NCBI GenBank assembly: GCA_917880885.1
Contig: OU862917.1
Coordinates: forward strand, 51,754,727 to 51,818,726
Direction of reading: 5' to 3'
From: Limnephilus marmoratus
Taxonomy: Eukaryota > Arthropoda > Insecta > Trichoptera > Limnephilidae
DNA: 64,000 bases
Below the pieces are notes generated by a model, which did no database searches, was not told the origin of the DNA, and saw only the letters and a program-made list of their open reading frames with translations. Both the position numbers and the translations under genes were made by a program. Positions within the stretch are counted from its first letter, which is position 1, and each line of letters starts with the position of its first letter. Below, piece after piece: positions 1 to 12,016 of the stretch.

Positions 1-412
1 TTCTTAGATATTATATTAAGAATGTTTAAATTGTTAGAACCTGCAGACTAGCTGCCATATTGTGGGTCTACTCAAATTTTTGTACCAAATGTATATGTAA
101 TCTAATTAAAAAATAAAATAAAAATAAAAAATTTCAATTATGTGAAGCAACTGGCTTGTAATTATTGAAAACAGAACAATATTATTTACAACTTTTATCG
201 AGCTTGAAAACTAACTTTAAAATTTGATGGAATATGACGAAATGACATTGAGATTGAATATTAACTTTGAAATTTGATGAATTGTTCAAGTTCTGTGAAT
301 GGCTCTTGCACAAAACTGGTTTTATCAAATGTTTTAGGTTTTTGGCTGGGATTATTTATTTATATTTACACCAAATAATGTCAGGAATCACTATTTTCAT
401 ACGATTCAAAGA
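1..412. other. AT-rich non-coding; probable LINE tail at the left edge
   Basis: Bases 60-140 end in a run of A-rich AAATAAAA-type sequence that looks like the 3' tail of a plus-strand non-LTR element entering from outside the window. Nothing else is recognisable up to 412. Confidence 0.3.
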
Positions 413-592
413 GTCAGCTCAATTGAACTAGAGTTCCAAGGTTCGTGAACCCGATACCCGAGTTAATGTAATTAAGTAATTAGTAATTACCTATCATGTA
501 GCTTCTTTATTATTGAGTTTGTGTTTATTAAGCCTTATGAGCTTATTTATAGGTTGAAGGTTGAGTCTACAAAACTACGTATATTTACTGAA
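413..592. repeat. Duplicated segment, unoccupied copy
   Basis: This stretch is repeated at 762-834 and continues at 2873-2962, the second copy being split by the Jockey fragment 835-2872. The uninterrupted copy here reads CCTATCATGTAGCTTC across the insertion point (ATGT at 496-499), so it is the empty site for that insertion. It contains the short palindrome GGTTCGTGAACC. Function unknown. Confidence 0.75.
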
Positions 593-1631
593 ACTTCATC
601 GCGGGAACAAGACAAGCCAGTGAATTCCCGGAAATTGGATTCTCACTTTAATTTCGGTTGCTGTGTTTTTTTAAGGAATTGCTGTTAGTCAGAGCCAGTA
701 ACCACCTACTAGTGATGATTCATGCATTATTTTATGAAGAGCGGGAGTCACGATTCACAGTGTCAGCTCAATCGAACGAGAGTTCCAAGGTTCGTGAACC
801 CGAGTTATTGTAACTAAGTAATTACCTATCATGTTCACAGGGGTCAAATCTGGGTCCTCTTCTTTTTCTAATATTCATAAATGACCTTGGTTCAAAATTA
901 AACTGTGATTATGCTTTTATCGCCGATGATCTTAAAATTTTTCGTAAAATTAAATCTGTTTCTGATCATCAACTGACTGAAACACTCAATAACTGGTGTA
1001 CTGTCAGTGATATGCACTTAAATGTTGAAAAATGATTCACTTTAAACTTCACTCGTAACAGAATTATAAATGATTTTTCCTATGTTATTAATAATACTAT
1101 TCTTAAAAAAGTGTTTTCCATAAGAGATCTAGGAATCACTCTTGATTCTACATTCATAGTTGATGTACACATTAACGACATTTAGTGCAAATCATTTAAA
1201 ATGATGGGATTTATTCATAGAATATGTAAACCTTTCAAAGATCCTCAATCATATCAAGATCAATTCTAACCCTTTACAATGCCTTAATTAGAAGTAAACT
1301 TGAATATGGAAGCACTATTTGGAATCCACATTACTGCAAGTATGAAAACATTGTAGAATCAGTAAAAAAATGCTAAGACTGTTATCTTTTAAATGTCAAT
1401 TACATGAACATCTTAGATCGTACGACTTGCGACTCGAATACTTCAAAATTAATACACTTAAAATCAGAAGGCAATTGACTGATCTAATATGTTTACAGAA
1501 AATAATTCACGGCCATCTTGATACTTCATTGTGTCTTAGCAACATTCCCAATTCCCATTGCTTAAGACGCCATAATATGTTTCACCTGAATACATTTAAA
1601 AACAATATCGCCTATTTTAGCCCTCTGACTA

Positions 1632-2469
1632 GGGTTGCCATCTCAAAAATTTGGCAACCAGGACAAGACGCGTAAAACCCCGGATTTTAGAGCCCAAAAC
1701 CTGGACATGTCAGTACGTTTTTTTAAACATATTCCGTGTAATAAAAAACAGTTGAAAATGTCATAAATCACCTTTTTATTATATTTTCAGACTTTAAAAT
1801 TAAATTTAGTCACCTTTTATCGTAATTTTAAATGTACATAACAAAACAGAATCTTATTACAGTTTGTTACAAATTGTTTTAATAATCAGTTAGAATTTTT
1901 TATTTTTAAAATAAAACCCAAATTATTAATATACTTTGTTATGAAAACAAAACCTTATTTAAATATTAAACCTAACAAAATTCAATAAAATTTTTAAACA
2001 AAAATCTTAAAAGTACTGAGGACATAAAATTTTGGAGGTAACTCTTTTAACTCAATAATAATTATCTTCTTTAAATTTTTATCAGCAGCCATTTAAACAA
2101 CAAAATATCTCTTATCATAATATGAATTAAATTCAGTCTTCTTAAATCTTGTGGTCAGTCTTGTTAAAGTGAGTTAACATAATGTCCTCAAAAGCGGGAG
2201 ATTTACATCATCAGCTGTTCTTGGCCTATAAAGGCTCTCATGACTTCCCCTTGAAGAACATGAATAGTTGCAGTCAGGACACGAAAAAGGTTTCACTCCA
2301 CTGTGAATCAGCGAGTGCGTTCTTGGACGTCCCTTTTCAGAACATGAATAGTTGCGGCCCAAGACTTTAAATTTTTAAACCCGGACTACAAATGAAACCC
2401 CGCCCGGACGCTCCCCGGACGCCCTCTAAACTAGGACAAATCCGGGGAAACCCGGACGGATGGCAACCC
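1632..2469. mobile_element. TA-flanked MITE (Tc1/mariner-type target), 838 bp
   Basis: The terminal inverted repeats begin GGGTTGCCATC and are flanked by TA at 1630-1631 and 2470-2471. Deleting the element plus one TA restores the RT reading frame on both sides, which fixes the boundaries. The ends are GC-rich while the middle is AT-rich. On the minus strand it carries a decayed C2H2 zinc-finger fragment. No transposase is present, so it is non-autonomous. Confidence 0.8.
2174..2362 (-). pseudogene. C2H2 zinc-finger fragment inside the MITE
   Basis: The minus-strand frame contains an H-x(3)-H followed by the linker-like string HSGVKPFSCPDC, which resembles the HTGEKPF-x-C-x2-C spacing between adjacent C2H2 fingers. 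A second partial finger (YSCSEKGRPRTHSLIH) precedes it. Helix residues and the final histidines are incomplete, so it cannot be a working array. It looks like a captured and decayed exon piece, but a chance resemblance is possible because it is only 62 codons long. Confidence 0.45.
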
Positions 2470-3052
2470 TACCTCAGAACCAAATGTATAATAAGATAGA
2501 GTGTGCTGAAGTAGATATTTTGTCGATAATTTTTATGGATTCAAAAAAAAATGCTCTCCGATTGCTGAAAAATATGTGATAAATTATTATGTGTATCATT
2601 TTTGTCTCTAATTATGTCTCTTAACTTGCCTCCCTTTAATTGTTATTTGAGTAAACTTTGATTTTTTTGTTAAATTCTATATGTCTAGCTGTTTTTTTTT
2701 TATCAAATTTTTATTTTATTGGTTTCAAAATTATTATTTTATTATTTGGCTAATTGATTGTATATAAATTTTTACTTTATCTTATTTGTATAATTAACTG
2801 AGTTTTTATAACTGGGCTGTTCTCACACGTGTGTGAACAACCTGTAAAAACGCAGTATAAATAAATAAATAAATGTAGCTTCTTTATTATTGAGTTTGTG
2901 TTTATTAAGCCTTATGAGCTTATTTATAGGTTGAAGGTTGAGTCTGCAAAACTACAAATACCAATTATAAAATTGCCAAAAAATAGCTTCAAAGAGTTAA
3001 AAACACAGTTAAAAACATGTACTATTTATTTATTTATTTATTTTATTTGTTA

Positions 3053-3428
3053 CTAGCTGGCGCCCGGCATGCGTTGCTCAGCCATTTAATAAAGAAATTG
3101 TTTCTCCCTGCGTGTTCGTTCCCATTCGTCCCGTTCCCCTTTCTTCCGTTCTCCTCTCCCCTCCCTTGTTCCCCTCCCCCCCCCCCCCCCCTCCCCCCCC
3201 CCTCCCCCCCACATACATTCAGTTTTCAAACAGCTCGCGTGCCACCTATTGCAATTTTTTTTAAAACACATTTCATAAGGCCAGATCTCACCAGAAGTTT
3301 TATACAAACCTTGTCCTGACAATAACGAACACAAAAAAAAATAATTATTCCAATTTGGTGCAGTGGTTCGGAAGTTATGCGCGTACATACATTTCGGCGA
3401 TTCATTTTTATTTATAGAAAGATAAAAT
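3053..3428 (+). repeat. Dispersed repeat with pyrimidine tract, copy A
   Basis: It starts ACTAGCTGGCGCCCGGCATG and ends near ATGCGCGTACATACATTTCG plus an AT-rich tail. The middle is a C/T tract of more than 80 bases (about 3110-3205). An inverted copy lies at 3528-3948. The open frames here come from the low-complexity tract and are not genes. Confidence 0.7.
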
Positions 3429-3527
3429 ACATTCAATATAAGGAAACTTTTATTGTCCAAATAGGAAGGTCTCCCGTTCTAGGACAGTCAAATTGACATA
3501 TTCATATTAGGTTGGTAGGTACAATAT

Positions 3528-3948
3528 CATTTCATCTATCTATCTATCTATATAAATAAAAATGAATCGCCGAAATGTATGTACGCGCATAACTTCCGAA
3601 AGACAGCACCAAATTGGATAATTCTTTTTTTGTTGTGTTTGGTATGGTCAGGACAAGGTTTGTATAAAACTACTGGTGAGCTCTGGCATTTTGAAATTTG
3701 CATAAAAAAATTGCAACAGGTGGCACGTGAGCTGTTTGAAAACTGAATGCACCGGGACTGAATGAATGGAATGCGGGAGGGGGGAACTCCGGAGGAGGGA
3801 GGAACGCGAAAGGGGGAAGGGGATGCGGGAGAGGAAGGGGAGGCGGAAGGAGAACGGGACGAATGGGAAAGGACACGCAGGGAGAAACAATTTCTTTATT
3901 AAATGGCAAAGCAACGCATGCCGGGAACCAGCTTGTAAAGTATAAAGT
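3528..3948 (-). repeat. Dispersed repeat with purine tract, copy B (inverted)
   Basis: This is an inverted copy of 3053-3428, tail-to-tail with it. It ends in a (TAGA)n-like tail at 3535-3555. The 3770-3860 section is a G/A tract complementary in character to the C/T tract of copy A. No protein is encoded. Confidence 0.7.
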
Positions 3949-4211
3949 TAAGTTAAGCTTCACAATTTGCATTTACATAATTATACAGTGGAGTAATATG
4001 TTCTGGAATCAATTAATTAACAAGAAAAAGGGTATTAGAAGTAATTAAACACTCAAAACAGTAAGTAAAAGAAAAAAAAATTGGAAACAAAAGAAATATA
4101 TAAGGTGCTCGTAATACATAATTATCAAATAACATTTTTAAATAATATTTCTAACTCTGTCCTGCCGAAATCTTTAACCATTTTGTTATTTTTTTACCGA
4201 AGGATGAGGCT

Positions 4212-6140
4212 TCACACAGTTTTATGTAGTTGTGAAGGGAGTTTATTATTCAATTTCGGTCCCAGGTATGAGAATATCATTTGATAAGCCGCTGTGTTGC
4301 TTGTTGGAATAGAAAGGTCATTTCTGCCCTTACTTCTGGTTTTATGTTTGTGTTCGACTTTTTTGATTTTATATTTATTTTTACGAGCATAAATTATTAT
4401 CTTTTTAATGTAATACTGTCGAACATCTAGTACATTAAATTCCATGAAGAGAGCGTCGCTTGAATATCTGAAAGGTTTCTTCATTATAACATTAGTGTCA
4501 TCAATACGAGTATAATATTGTTTTCCCTACACCCACCACCCAATACATCCGTAGGTTATGATCGAGTTGCATAGCCCGTAATATATAAGTATTTTTAAGT
4601 AGTGTGTTTTTAAAATTTCCCGCAATAAAATAAATATATGAATAAGTGTACGCACTCTTTTTGCTACATTTTCTATTTGGTATTTCCATTTTAGGTATTG
4701 TCAACTATAACGCCTAGATATTTGATAAATTTAACACACTCAAGAGTTTCACATTTACATGGAGAGTTATTATTTCCGAGGCTACAATTAATTTTATGTA
4801 TTATGAGGTGGTGAAGTGTTTTGGGTTGTCCTGCAATAGTAGCGCTGAATGTTAGGTATTTGATTTTTGATATGTTTAATGTAAGCAAATTACTGTCCAG
4901 CCACTGTTTAACTATGTTAATACCGATGTTTGCAAGGTGGTGTGTTTCTTTTCAATCCTCTCCTTCAAATAACATGACGGTGTCATCTGCGAACGTAATG
5001 ATTTTCCCACCTCTATGTTGATTATATAGTTCGTTGATATATATAATAAAGAGAAGGGGCAAGTGTACTTCCTAGTGGCACTCCAAAGTTATTTTCCATT
5101 GAAGTACTAGTAACCTCATTAATTTTTGTTTGCTGGAATCTCTTAGAAATATAACTTTGTATCCATTGAAAACTTTTTCCTGTTATCCCTATATTTTGCA
5201 GTCTCTGTAAAAGTAATTTATGTGATATTGTGTCGAAAGCCTTGGCCAGGTCCAGGAACAGAGCAATGGTTTTCTTGCCACGGTTCATATTTCCTGCAAT
5301 AGTTTCCGTAAGACATGCGATGGCATCATCTGTTCCTTTACCAGACCGAAAACCGTTTTGGTTTGGGCTTAGAATTTTTTTAGACTCCACATATTCGCTC
5401 AACCTTGATTTGAAAATCTTTTCAATAGATATTGCGCTTAACAGTAATATTGGCCTACAGTTTTCTACAAGAAATTTTGGTCCACTTTTGTGAATTGGGA
5501 TAATTATTGATTTTTTGAAATGATCAGGAAATATTCCCGAAGCAAAGCTAAAGTTATAGATATATGTAAGCGGTGTAGAAATCTGAGATTTTTTTTAAAT
5601 GTATGTATTTAGACTATCTGGACCCTTTGCACGTGTAGTTTTAAGACTGTTGATTATTTTTATGATCTCTTCTCTAGTGGTTGGTTTAATTTCAAATGAG
5701 CAACTTGGATCGTTTGTTTTAATTGCCGACCGACGCTAAAATGTCTTCCGTTTTCTGAGTATTTTTAAAAATATTATTTGCTAGCTTAGAGCCCACAGAT
5801 GCAAAATATTGATTAGTATGACATGCAATTGTTTGAGGGTCAGTTATAGTCGAATTTCCGATTTTTAATTCATTTATAGGTGTACCTGTATTTCGTTTAG
5901 TTTTTGTTATGTCTCTAACAACATTCCACAAATTTTTGCTGGAATCGTCCTTATCGATTAAAGACTTATAGTAACGCTCTTTACATTTGCGAAGAACGTT
6001 TTTACATACGTTTCGGTATCGGTAATAGTTTGCTGTTTAGTAATATTCAGTGGGTCCTGTTTTGCTATTTTATGAAGATGGTTCCTTTTATGTATAGATT
6101 TAACAATGCCGATAGGGTAGAGTGGGGATGGTTGAAACAC
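4212..6140 (-). pseudogene. LINE RT remnant, minus strand (Jockey/CR1 group)
   Basis: Reading from 6140 downward, frames give the pre-RT linker (GNSTITDPQTIACHTNQYF, 5719-5931), RT fingers and palm (PNQNGFRSGKGTDDAI and LFLDLAKAFDTISHKLL, 5022-5402), an ITFADDTVMLFEGE catalytic box near 4950-5000 in another frame, YLGVIVD (4691-4888) and the C-terminal YLGPKLNNKLPSQL motif (4212-4484). Several frameshifts separate these blocks. The endonuclease and ORF1 are absent, so it is a dead 5'-truncated copy. Confidence 0.8.
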
Positions 6141-6700
6141 TTTTACTTTAACTATTTGTAGTAATATTTCGTTTATATTTATGGATAAGATGTTTATACT
6201 AGATGTTCTATGATCTATCTAGTTATCAAATTAAATTTATTGGATGGCCACAACTCGTACAGGTAAGCTACAATAACCACTTAAAGACGATGGGGAAATC
6301 TGTTTCAATTATCCCCATAGTGTGGACGATTGAAACAGTATGTGGGGATAATTGAAACACTCTAAATATCTTTGGAATAATTGGAGTAATTTTAATCAAT
6401 GTTAAGCATTTTCATTTTTATAACAGTACTCAATGAGATCATGAATAGTGATTAAAAATATTACAAGGATTTTAAAAACTATATACAAACAAAATATCTT
6501 GAAATAAAACAACTTTAAATATATTTATTATAATTTGTGTTTTATAGCTCTTAGTTATACTAACTATGAGTATTTGGCATAATCAACATAGTTTTACTGC
6601 GAAATTATCGTGGAGCAGAGTAGAACGGTATAAAAAATAAGTTTTTTGCTTTCATACAAAAGTGCTTGTTTCAACCATCACACTGTTTCAACCATAACAA
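6113..6700. repeat. AT-rich element with repeated TTGAAACA motifs
   Basis: The left edge reads GTGGGGATGGTTGAAACAC (6122-6140), and near 6665-6695 there are two TGTTTCAACCAT copies in inverse orientation. Inside is a perfect 16-bp inverted repeat, GTTTCAATTATCCCCA (6302-6317) against 6343-6358. It is possibly a MITE; the TSD is unclear. Confidence 0.4.
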
Positions 6701-7275
6701 TGTAGAATTTACCTCTGAATTGAGAGCATTTTTTCTGTGTAAAATTCAACAATTAAGAAGTCAAAAAAATAGAAAATAATTGAATTTGTGGTTTGCGATG
6801 TGACATCATTATACAAAATAGGGCAATATTTTAGACCAAAAAACTTTAAACATAATCGGTTAAGGGGCATTAAAATCTATTAAACAAGTAAATAGTAGAT
6901 ATCTATTTTTTTACATGAGCTCCACACAGAAGGCCCTGAGGAACATTTATTTTTTTTTTTTTAAGTATGTTTATTCAGTTTTTTTACTTTTACAATATTT
7001 CTGTTACAAAAATATTACAAAACTGATTAATCAGTTTGATTGTAAGAAACCTCTCATTTTTCCCATTAACTTAATACTAATATACTTTTAGGTTTTACAT
7101 AGTACCTAAATACTAAGTATAATACTTAATTTAAAAATACTAAAGTATATTACTTGATATTAATTTCTAATTCTTATAAACTACTAATTATTATGATGTT
7201 TATGAATACAGTGTATGATAGTAATTTCTAAGTATTTCATCAATTTTCGATCTAGGTATACAATATTATTTGGTT

Positions 7276-8085
7276 TCATGTTCTATTGAGATAGAATGAT
7301 TTAACTTTTTTTTTGATTTTTGAATAAGATGTTTCATTTTTAATATTTTCAGGTAATGCGTTAAATATTTCCGGAATTTTATGCCTCTTTGTTCTATCCC
7401 CGTATACATTATGAGATTTATCAATAATAAATATTTGTGCTTCTCTATGCCTAGTAGGGTAGTTGTGGTTTACAGGTTTGTTGAATTCTGTATTCCAGAA
7501 TTCATCTAGCGTTAATTGGTATTCTACCTTACTGTGTATAGAGAGGACATTACCCAAGGAGAAATTTTTTTTATAAGTATGTTTTGTACGTTAATCCGTA
7601 ACTATTTATTCCGTATCCTATAATTGATTCTGCTAATGCGTTGTATATACAGTATAATATATTTTTATTAACAAAGTTTTTTAGGTGGTAAAATTTCCCT
7701 AATATGGATCTTAATCTATTACATACATTTTCAATATGATTTGACCAGTTAAAATTGACATCTATTGTTAGACCAAGGTATGTATACTGGTACAATTTTT
7801 CTATAATTGGGCAATTACACTGTTGGGATTGTTTTTTTTGTGTAAACAATCATACGAATGACTTTTTATATTCAATTCCTTATCCTGACAACTTGCATGT
7901 GGTGAGTGTATAAGCATGTATTTGTTTTTTTTTGGCATTTATAATAATGCCATTGTCGTGTGACCATTTAATTATATTGTTTAGATCTGTTTGTAAAATT
8001 TCCTCAATTTTTTGTGGATTTTTGTCAGCACATAAATATAATGCAAGTATCGTCTGCAAACAGGAATGAATAGAAGGAATCAATT
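7276..8085 (-). pseudogene. Second LINE RT remnant, minus strand
   Basis: Frames in order from 8085 downward give KNPQKIEEILQTDLNNIIKW with INAKK (7880-8083), YTYLGLTIDVNFNWSNHIE and IIGYGI (7571-7849), and the C-terminal region NYPTRHREAQ with IPEIFNALPENIK (7276-7557). These are the post-catalytic connection and C-terminal parts of a non-LTR RT. They differ in sequence from the remnant at 4212-6140, so this is a separate family. It is broken by at least two frameshifts. Confidence 0.75.
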
Positions 8086-8171
8086 CAAAAGGCCGGGGGA
8101 ATCAGACTGGATCAGACTTATGTTATTTAAAAAAGAAAACATTTAAAAATCGTTCTGAATCGATGAACGAA

Positions 8172-8670
8172 GATTAGGCACCATTTCTATCTGTCAGCCA
8201 CTTGTACTCCCTTTTCACCGCATCCCTACCCCGTGACACGCGTCGTCACTAGACATCTGCAAGATAGTTTGGCGTCTTCACCAGCGCTTCGGCTGTGACA
8301 TGCCTATATGTTTGTTGTTTCAAGTAGAAGAGTTAGAAGATTAGGCACCATTTCTATCTCTCAGCCACTTGTACTCCCTTTTCACCGCATCCCTACCCCG
8401 TGACACGCGTCGTCACTAGACATCTGCAAGATAGTTTGGCGTCTTCACCAGCGCTTCGGCTGTGACATGCCTATAGTTTGTTGTTTCAAGTAGAAGAGTT
8501 AGAAGATTAGGCACCATTTCTATCTCTCAGCCACTTGTACTCCCTTTTCACCGCATCCCTACCCCGTGACACGCGTCGTCACTAGACATCTGCAAGATAG
8601 TTTGGCGTCTTCACCAGCGCTTCGGCTGTGACATGCCTATAGTTTGTTGTTTCAAGTAGAAGAGTTAGAA
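8172..8670. repeat. Tandem repeat, 166-167 bp x 3
   Basis: Units begin with GATTAGGCACCATTTCTATC at 8172, 8339 and 8505 and are almost identical, differing by one base inserted in the first unit and a G/C difference near its start. The end of each unit encodes the first residues (QVEELE) of the adjacent hAT fragment, so part of that coding remnant was duplicated along with it. The near-identity points to a recent expansion. Confidence 0.9.
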
Positions 8671-9319
8671 GCGAATTATCTTCTCAAAGGTAGGTATGTA
8701 TGTAAATATGTAGGTAATAATAATCTAAAACTGCAAGGAAAGGGAAACCCTGCCTATGTTTTGGTAGAAGAATTGGTTTGTTTCAAAGAAAAATTAATTA
8801 TTTTTGCAGAAGATATTCAGAGTGTTAAATTATTTCATTTTCAATTTTTAAAGCAATATCGCGATAAAACCAATGCAACTGTTGAGACGAATTACTTCAG
8901 CACAGTTTATAAAAAAAATTAAAGATGAATTTGCTGACAGATTTCAGCAATTCAAAACCAACAAAAGCACTCTAGCACTCATGGTAAATCCTCTCAACAC
9001 AAATAGTAACGAAATCAATATTGAGCCATTTGGAGTTGAATTGAATTTGAGTTGAAATCCACATTGAGCCATTTGGAGTTGGAAATCATGTCTCTACAAA
9101 TGCAATTGATCGATTTTAAAATATTGTTCAGCAGTGTTTCTTAACCGTATCGCCCCCTTTACCAGAGTGAAACAATCCACCCCCCCCCCCCCCTAAAAAT
9201 GTATATATGCAAGCACTATTTATTGATGGCAAGAGAAATTTTTGTGGCTCTTCAAAAACTTTGAAATTTTGCAAATTGTAATTTTTTCCTCTTCAGACTC
9301 AAAAGGTTGCCGACCCCTG
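8644..9319 (+). pseudogene. hAT transposase fragment with right terminus
   Basis: Two overlapping frames (8644-8922 and 8873-9055) give [25 protein letters not shown] and FADRFQQFKTNKSTL, which resemble the middle of hAT-derived proteins of the GTF2IRD2/EPM2AIP1/ZBED group (LQGK...KLxLW and RFxDF blocks). The segment closes at 9319 with GGTTGCCGACCCCTG, the reverse complement of the widespread hAT terminus CAGGGGTCGGCAACC. Zinc finger, catalytic triad and left end are missing. Confidence 0.6.
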
Positions 9320-10290
9320 GCCTAACCATACTATTGGATATCCGAAACCTGACAATAGAATCCATCTCTTCCTACAAAATGATCGGTTCATGGTTTAATT
9401 CCTTACTTTACCTACTTCCTATATTTTTTAATCAATTGATTATCAAAACACGGGTTATTAAGACATTTTTATTATTATTTTCCATCAAACAGTATTTCCT
9501 TCCTTGATGACGGGTGACAGCTGACAGCTAGCATCTTTACCAAAATTTAACTATAAACATCGCTGGGTTAGATAAATGTATCTATTTAGTTAACTTTTAT
9601 TTAAACGAAGATTAAACAACCCATTTGTTCGCGCCGCTTTTAGTGATAACTCGGTGAGATAGTTTTGTGTTCTTGAAATTGATTATTTATTCTATTTATG
9701 GCAACAAATGGATCCTTTCCCGTCTCCCCCGCTTGCCCCCCAAAAAGTCAGTGTGTTCACGCAGATCTGCAAGTACGAGGTCCTCGTTAATATAAGTCGC
9801 TTAAAACAATAGCTTCTTTGAAAACTATTCAAATTCGCAATAATTCAAGTAAAAAAGGGAACTACATCTCAGGTAGTGATTTCATCTTGAAAGGAACTAC
9901 GTCCCAGATGAACCTGCTCCTCTTCCGTGAGTGTTATCTACCTATACATTTTGTTGTCATTGTATTTATACAGAAGTGGATTGCCGAATATTTAGTTATA
10001 AACCTCTTAGCGGGAACACCATTTTTGTAAGATATGATAAAAAAGTTACTTTTATTTAACTTTATCTAAAAAGTAACTTTAACTATTTTCGATGCAACTG
10101 GCCCTTAGTGTGTCCAGGTCATCCGATGCAAAGACCTAGACAAACCTCACGCCATGAACCCGCGAACCCCTGCCAAGTCATCAAAGTAGTCAGTGTGACA
10201 TATGGCATAGGTGTTGGTTTTGTTGGGGTGGCGGTACCCATTGAATTACCGCCTCTCAAATAGAATTATTATTGAATTTATAAAAATACT
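9320..10290. other. No gene recognised; one dispersed-repeat piece
   Basis: The only assignable part is about 10110-10260, which matches segments at 54700-54850 and (inverted) 17385-17500, sharing AGACCTAG-CAAACCTCAC and a GGCGGTA-CCATT stretch. The rest shows no coding or structural signal I can support. Confidence 0.4.
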
Positions 10291-10570
10291 AGCAGACCCG
10301 GCCACACGTTGCCGTGGCTAACGAAACACTACGCCATTACCCAACCTTTATAAAATCCGCATTACCCGCTTGCCAGCTGCCCGCTGCCTGAATTGGATAT
10401 TTGATTTTTTCGGATTTTCTCTACTATAATAAGCATGTATTATACATATAAACCTTCTCCTTGAATCACTCTATCTATTGGTGAAAACCGCATGAAAATC
10501 TGTTTCGTAGTTTAAAAGATCTATGCGCACATACATTTTGAGCAACTTCATTTTATACTATGTAATGATG
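10291..10570 (+). repeat. Dispersed repeat (ACTAGCAGACCCGGCC... family), copy 1
   Basis: It runs from ACTAGCAGACCCGGCCACAC to ACTTCATTTTATACTATGTA. A related copy at 10735-10972 shares CTATTGGTGAAAACYGCATG and GTAGTTTAAAAGAT. It is non-coding and of the kind left by short LINE-mobilised elements. Confidence 0.65.
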
Positions 10571-10734
10571 TACCTAATGCAATTCGAGCGATCGCCACTA
10601 ATTATACAATGCTTGCAATGCAACACTGGATATTTGAAAAGGATATGAATCTGGATATTTGAAACCAAATACCTACTTAGGTACTCTAGGACATCTATTT
10701 TCCAATTTCTTCCATAGAACGAATTTCAAAAATG

Positions 10735-10972
10735 ACTATAGTACGGCCCGCCAGCCGTTTTAAATCGCACAAAAATATGTTTTCTTTGAATTTCTCGGCT
10801 TTTCTCTAATATAATTTACATGTGCTATACCTACATATAAACATTCCTCTTCAATCACTTTATCTATTGGTGAAAACTGCATGAAAATCCGTTGCGTAGT
10901 TTAAAAGATTAACGCGCCCATTCATTTTGAGCGACTTCATTTTATACCTACTATGTAATGATGATGATAACT
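10735..10972 (+). repeat. Dispersed repeat, copy 2 (5'-truncated)
   Basis: This matches the second half of 10291-10570, including the tail CATTTTATACCTACTATGTA and an ATGATGATG end. Divergence suggests independent insertions rather than a local duplication. Confidence 0.6.
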
Positions 10973-11744
10973 TTGAATGAATATGGAGTTCTACAAATTA
11001 AGAAGAAACCCGGTCGCCGAGAAATTTGAACACTAGGCATTTTACCAAACTATTGCTGTCACTGTCGCTTTTACTCCCCCGAATACTGAGTGAAAGGGAG
11101 AACTGCACCTCAGGCTGATAATACCTAAATAAAATCGAGTTTTTGTATTCCTCATTTTTCTCCTCCAGAACTGAAAAAGATTTCTTTTACTAACTGCATA
11201 AGAATAAAACAAACACTCTATGTCTGTGCGTTTTCTTTAATAGGTTTGATTTTTTAAATTTTAGCGAAAACTTAAAAAAAATATCTTCTGGGAAATTGTG
11301 AGCAATCGAAGCAAATTTATTTATATACCTACATCGCGTGATCGCTCCAGTGACAGTGGCAGCAGGCAACGAGTAGGTACCTACACGTCCTACACCTACA
11401 CTACGCTCGCGTCACTATAAATATACGTCGGTGTCGGTAAATACTAAACTTCTTTCTCACGTGGAATTTTATTTTTTCCAGCATTCGGTTTCGGTTGTTT
11501 GATTAATTATTCGTAATAGTACGAAGTTATTTATACGCCTGAAACATAAATTATATGCCATTTAAACGGACGGAGAACATAGAACTATGCAATTTTATTT
11601 TATTTTTTTATCTTTTTATTTGAGACACAAACGGGATATTTATAGAATATTTTTTAAATTTTACATTTCTCCCCCTACATACAAAAAAGGAAATAGAACC
11701 TTTTTGTAGAGAATATTATCTAAATAATTTGAGCGGGAGATGGA

Positions 11745-11995
11745 CGCGTCACTCCGCGTCGCTTGATTTCGTGTTATCAATTTTAAATTTCAGTTTTATT
11801 ACAATAAACAATGCGTAAAACAGGAATTAATATTTTTTACAGGCCTTTACGAAATCAACCTGTAAAAAAAACTCTCAAATACCTTTTCCAACCTTTCCAA
11901 AAGCTTTTTCTCAAGTATTTTTAAACTCCTCCCATAAAGGGCGTGAACTCCGATTACGATTTTTTCCTGAACTAGTGGATCGCCTTAAGGACACC
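11745..11995. repeat. Dispersed repeat, inverted relative to 31605-31860
   Basis: About 250 bases are homologous in reverse orientation to 31605-31860. Shared strings include ACGCGTCACTCCGCGTCGCT-like, CAATGCGTAAAACAGGAATT and GGAAAGGTTGGAAAAGGTAT read on the opposite strand. It contains no coding frame. Confidence 0.75.
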
Positions 11996-12016
11996 TTCCT
12001 CTACAACTGTGCCAAA

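Larger units (their letters stand above)
835..2872 (+). pseudogene. 5'-truncated Jockey-clade LINE fragment (RT), broken
   Basis: Translation starts inside the RT motif PQG-SNLGPLLFLIF and continues through an altered catalytic box (IADD in place of Y/FADD), LGITLDS and MGFIHRI, all matching the intact Jockey RT at 36957-38405. Stops and frameshifts are frequent from about 1030 on. A TA-flanked MITE (1632-2469) interrupts the C-terminal part; removing it rejoins the frame at PLT-TSEPN. The 3' end has a small GTTCTCACACGTGTGTGAAC stem-loop and a (TAAA)n tail. It is flanked by ATGT (831-834 and 2873-2876), and the empty site survives at 496-499. The truncation is typical of target-primed reverse transcription. 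Confidence 0.85.

Noticed and set aside
3017..3319. 100-codon plus-strand ORF (and a 124-codon minus-strand one over it)
   Set aside because: Both arise from the C/T tract of a dispersed repeat; the protein is low-complexity proline/leucine or glycine/arginine.
8172..8670. Possible CRISPR array
   Set aside because: The units are 166-bp direct tandem repeats without unique spacers, in a eukaryotic genome.
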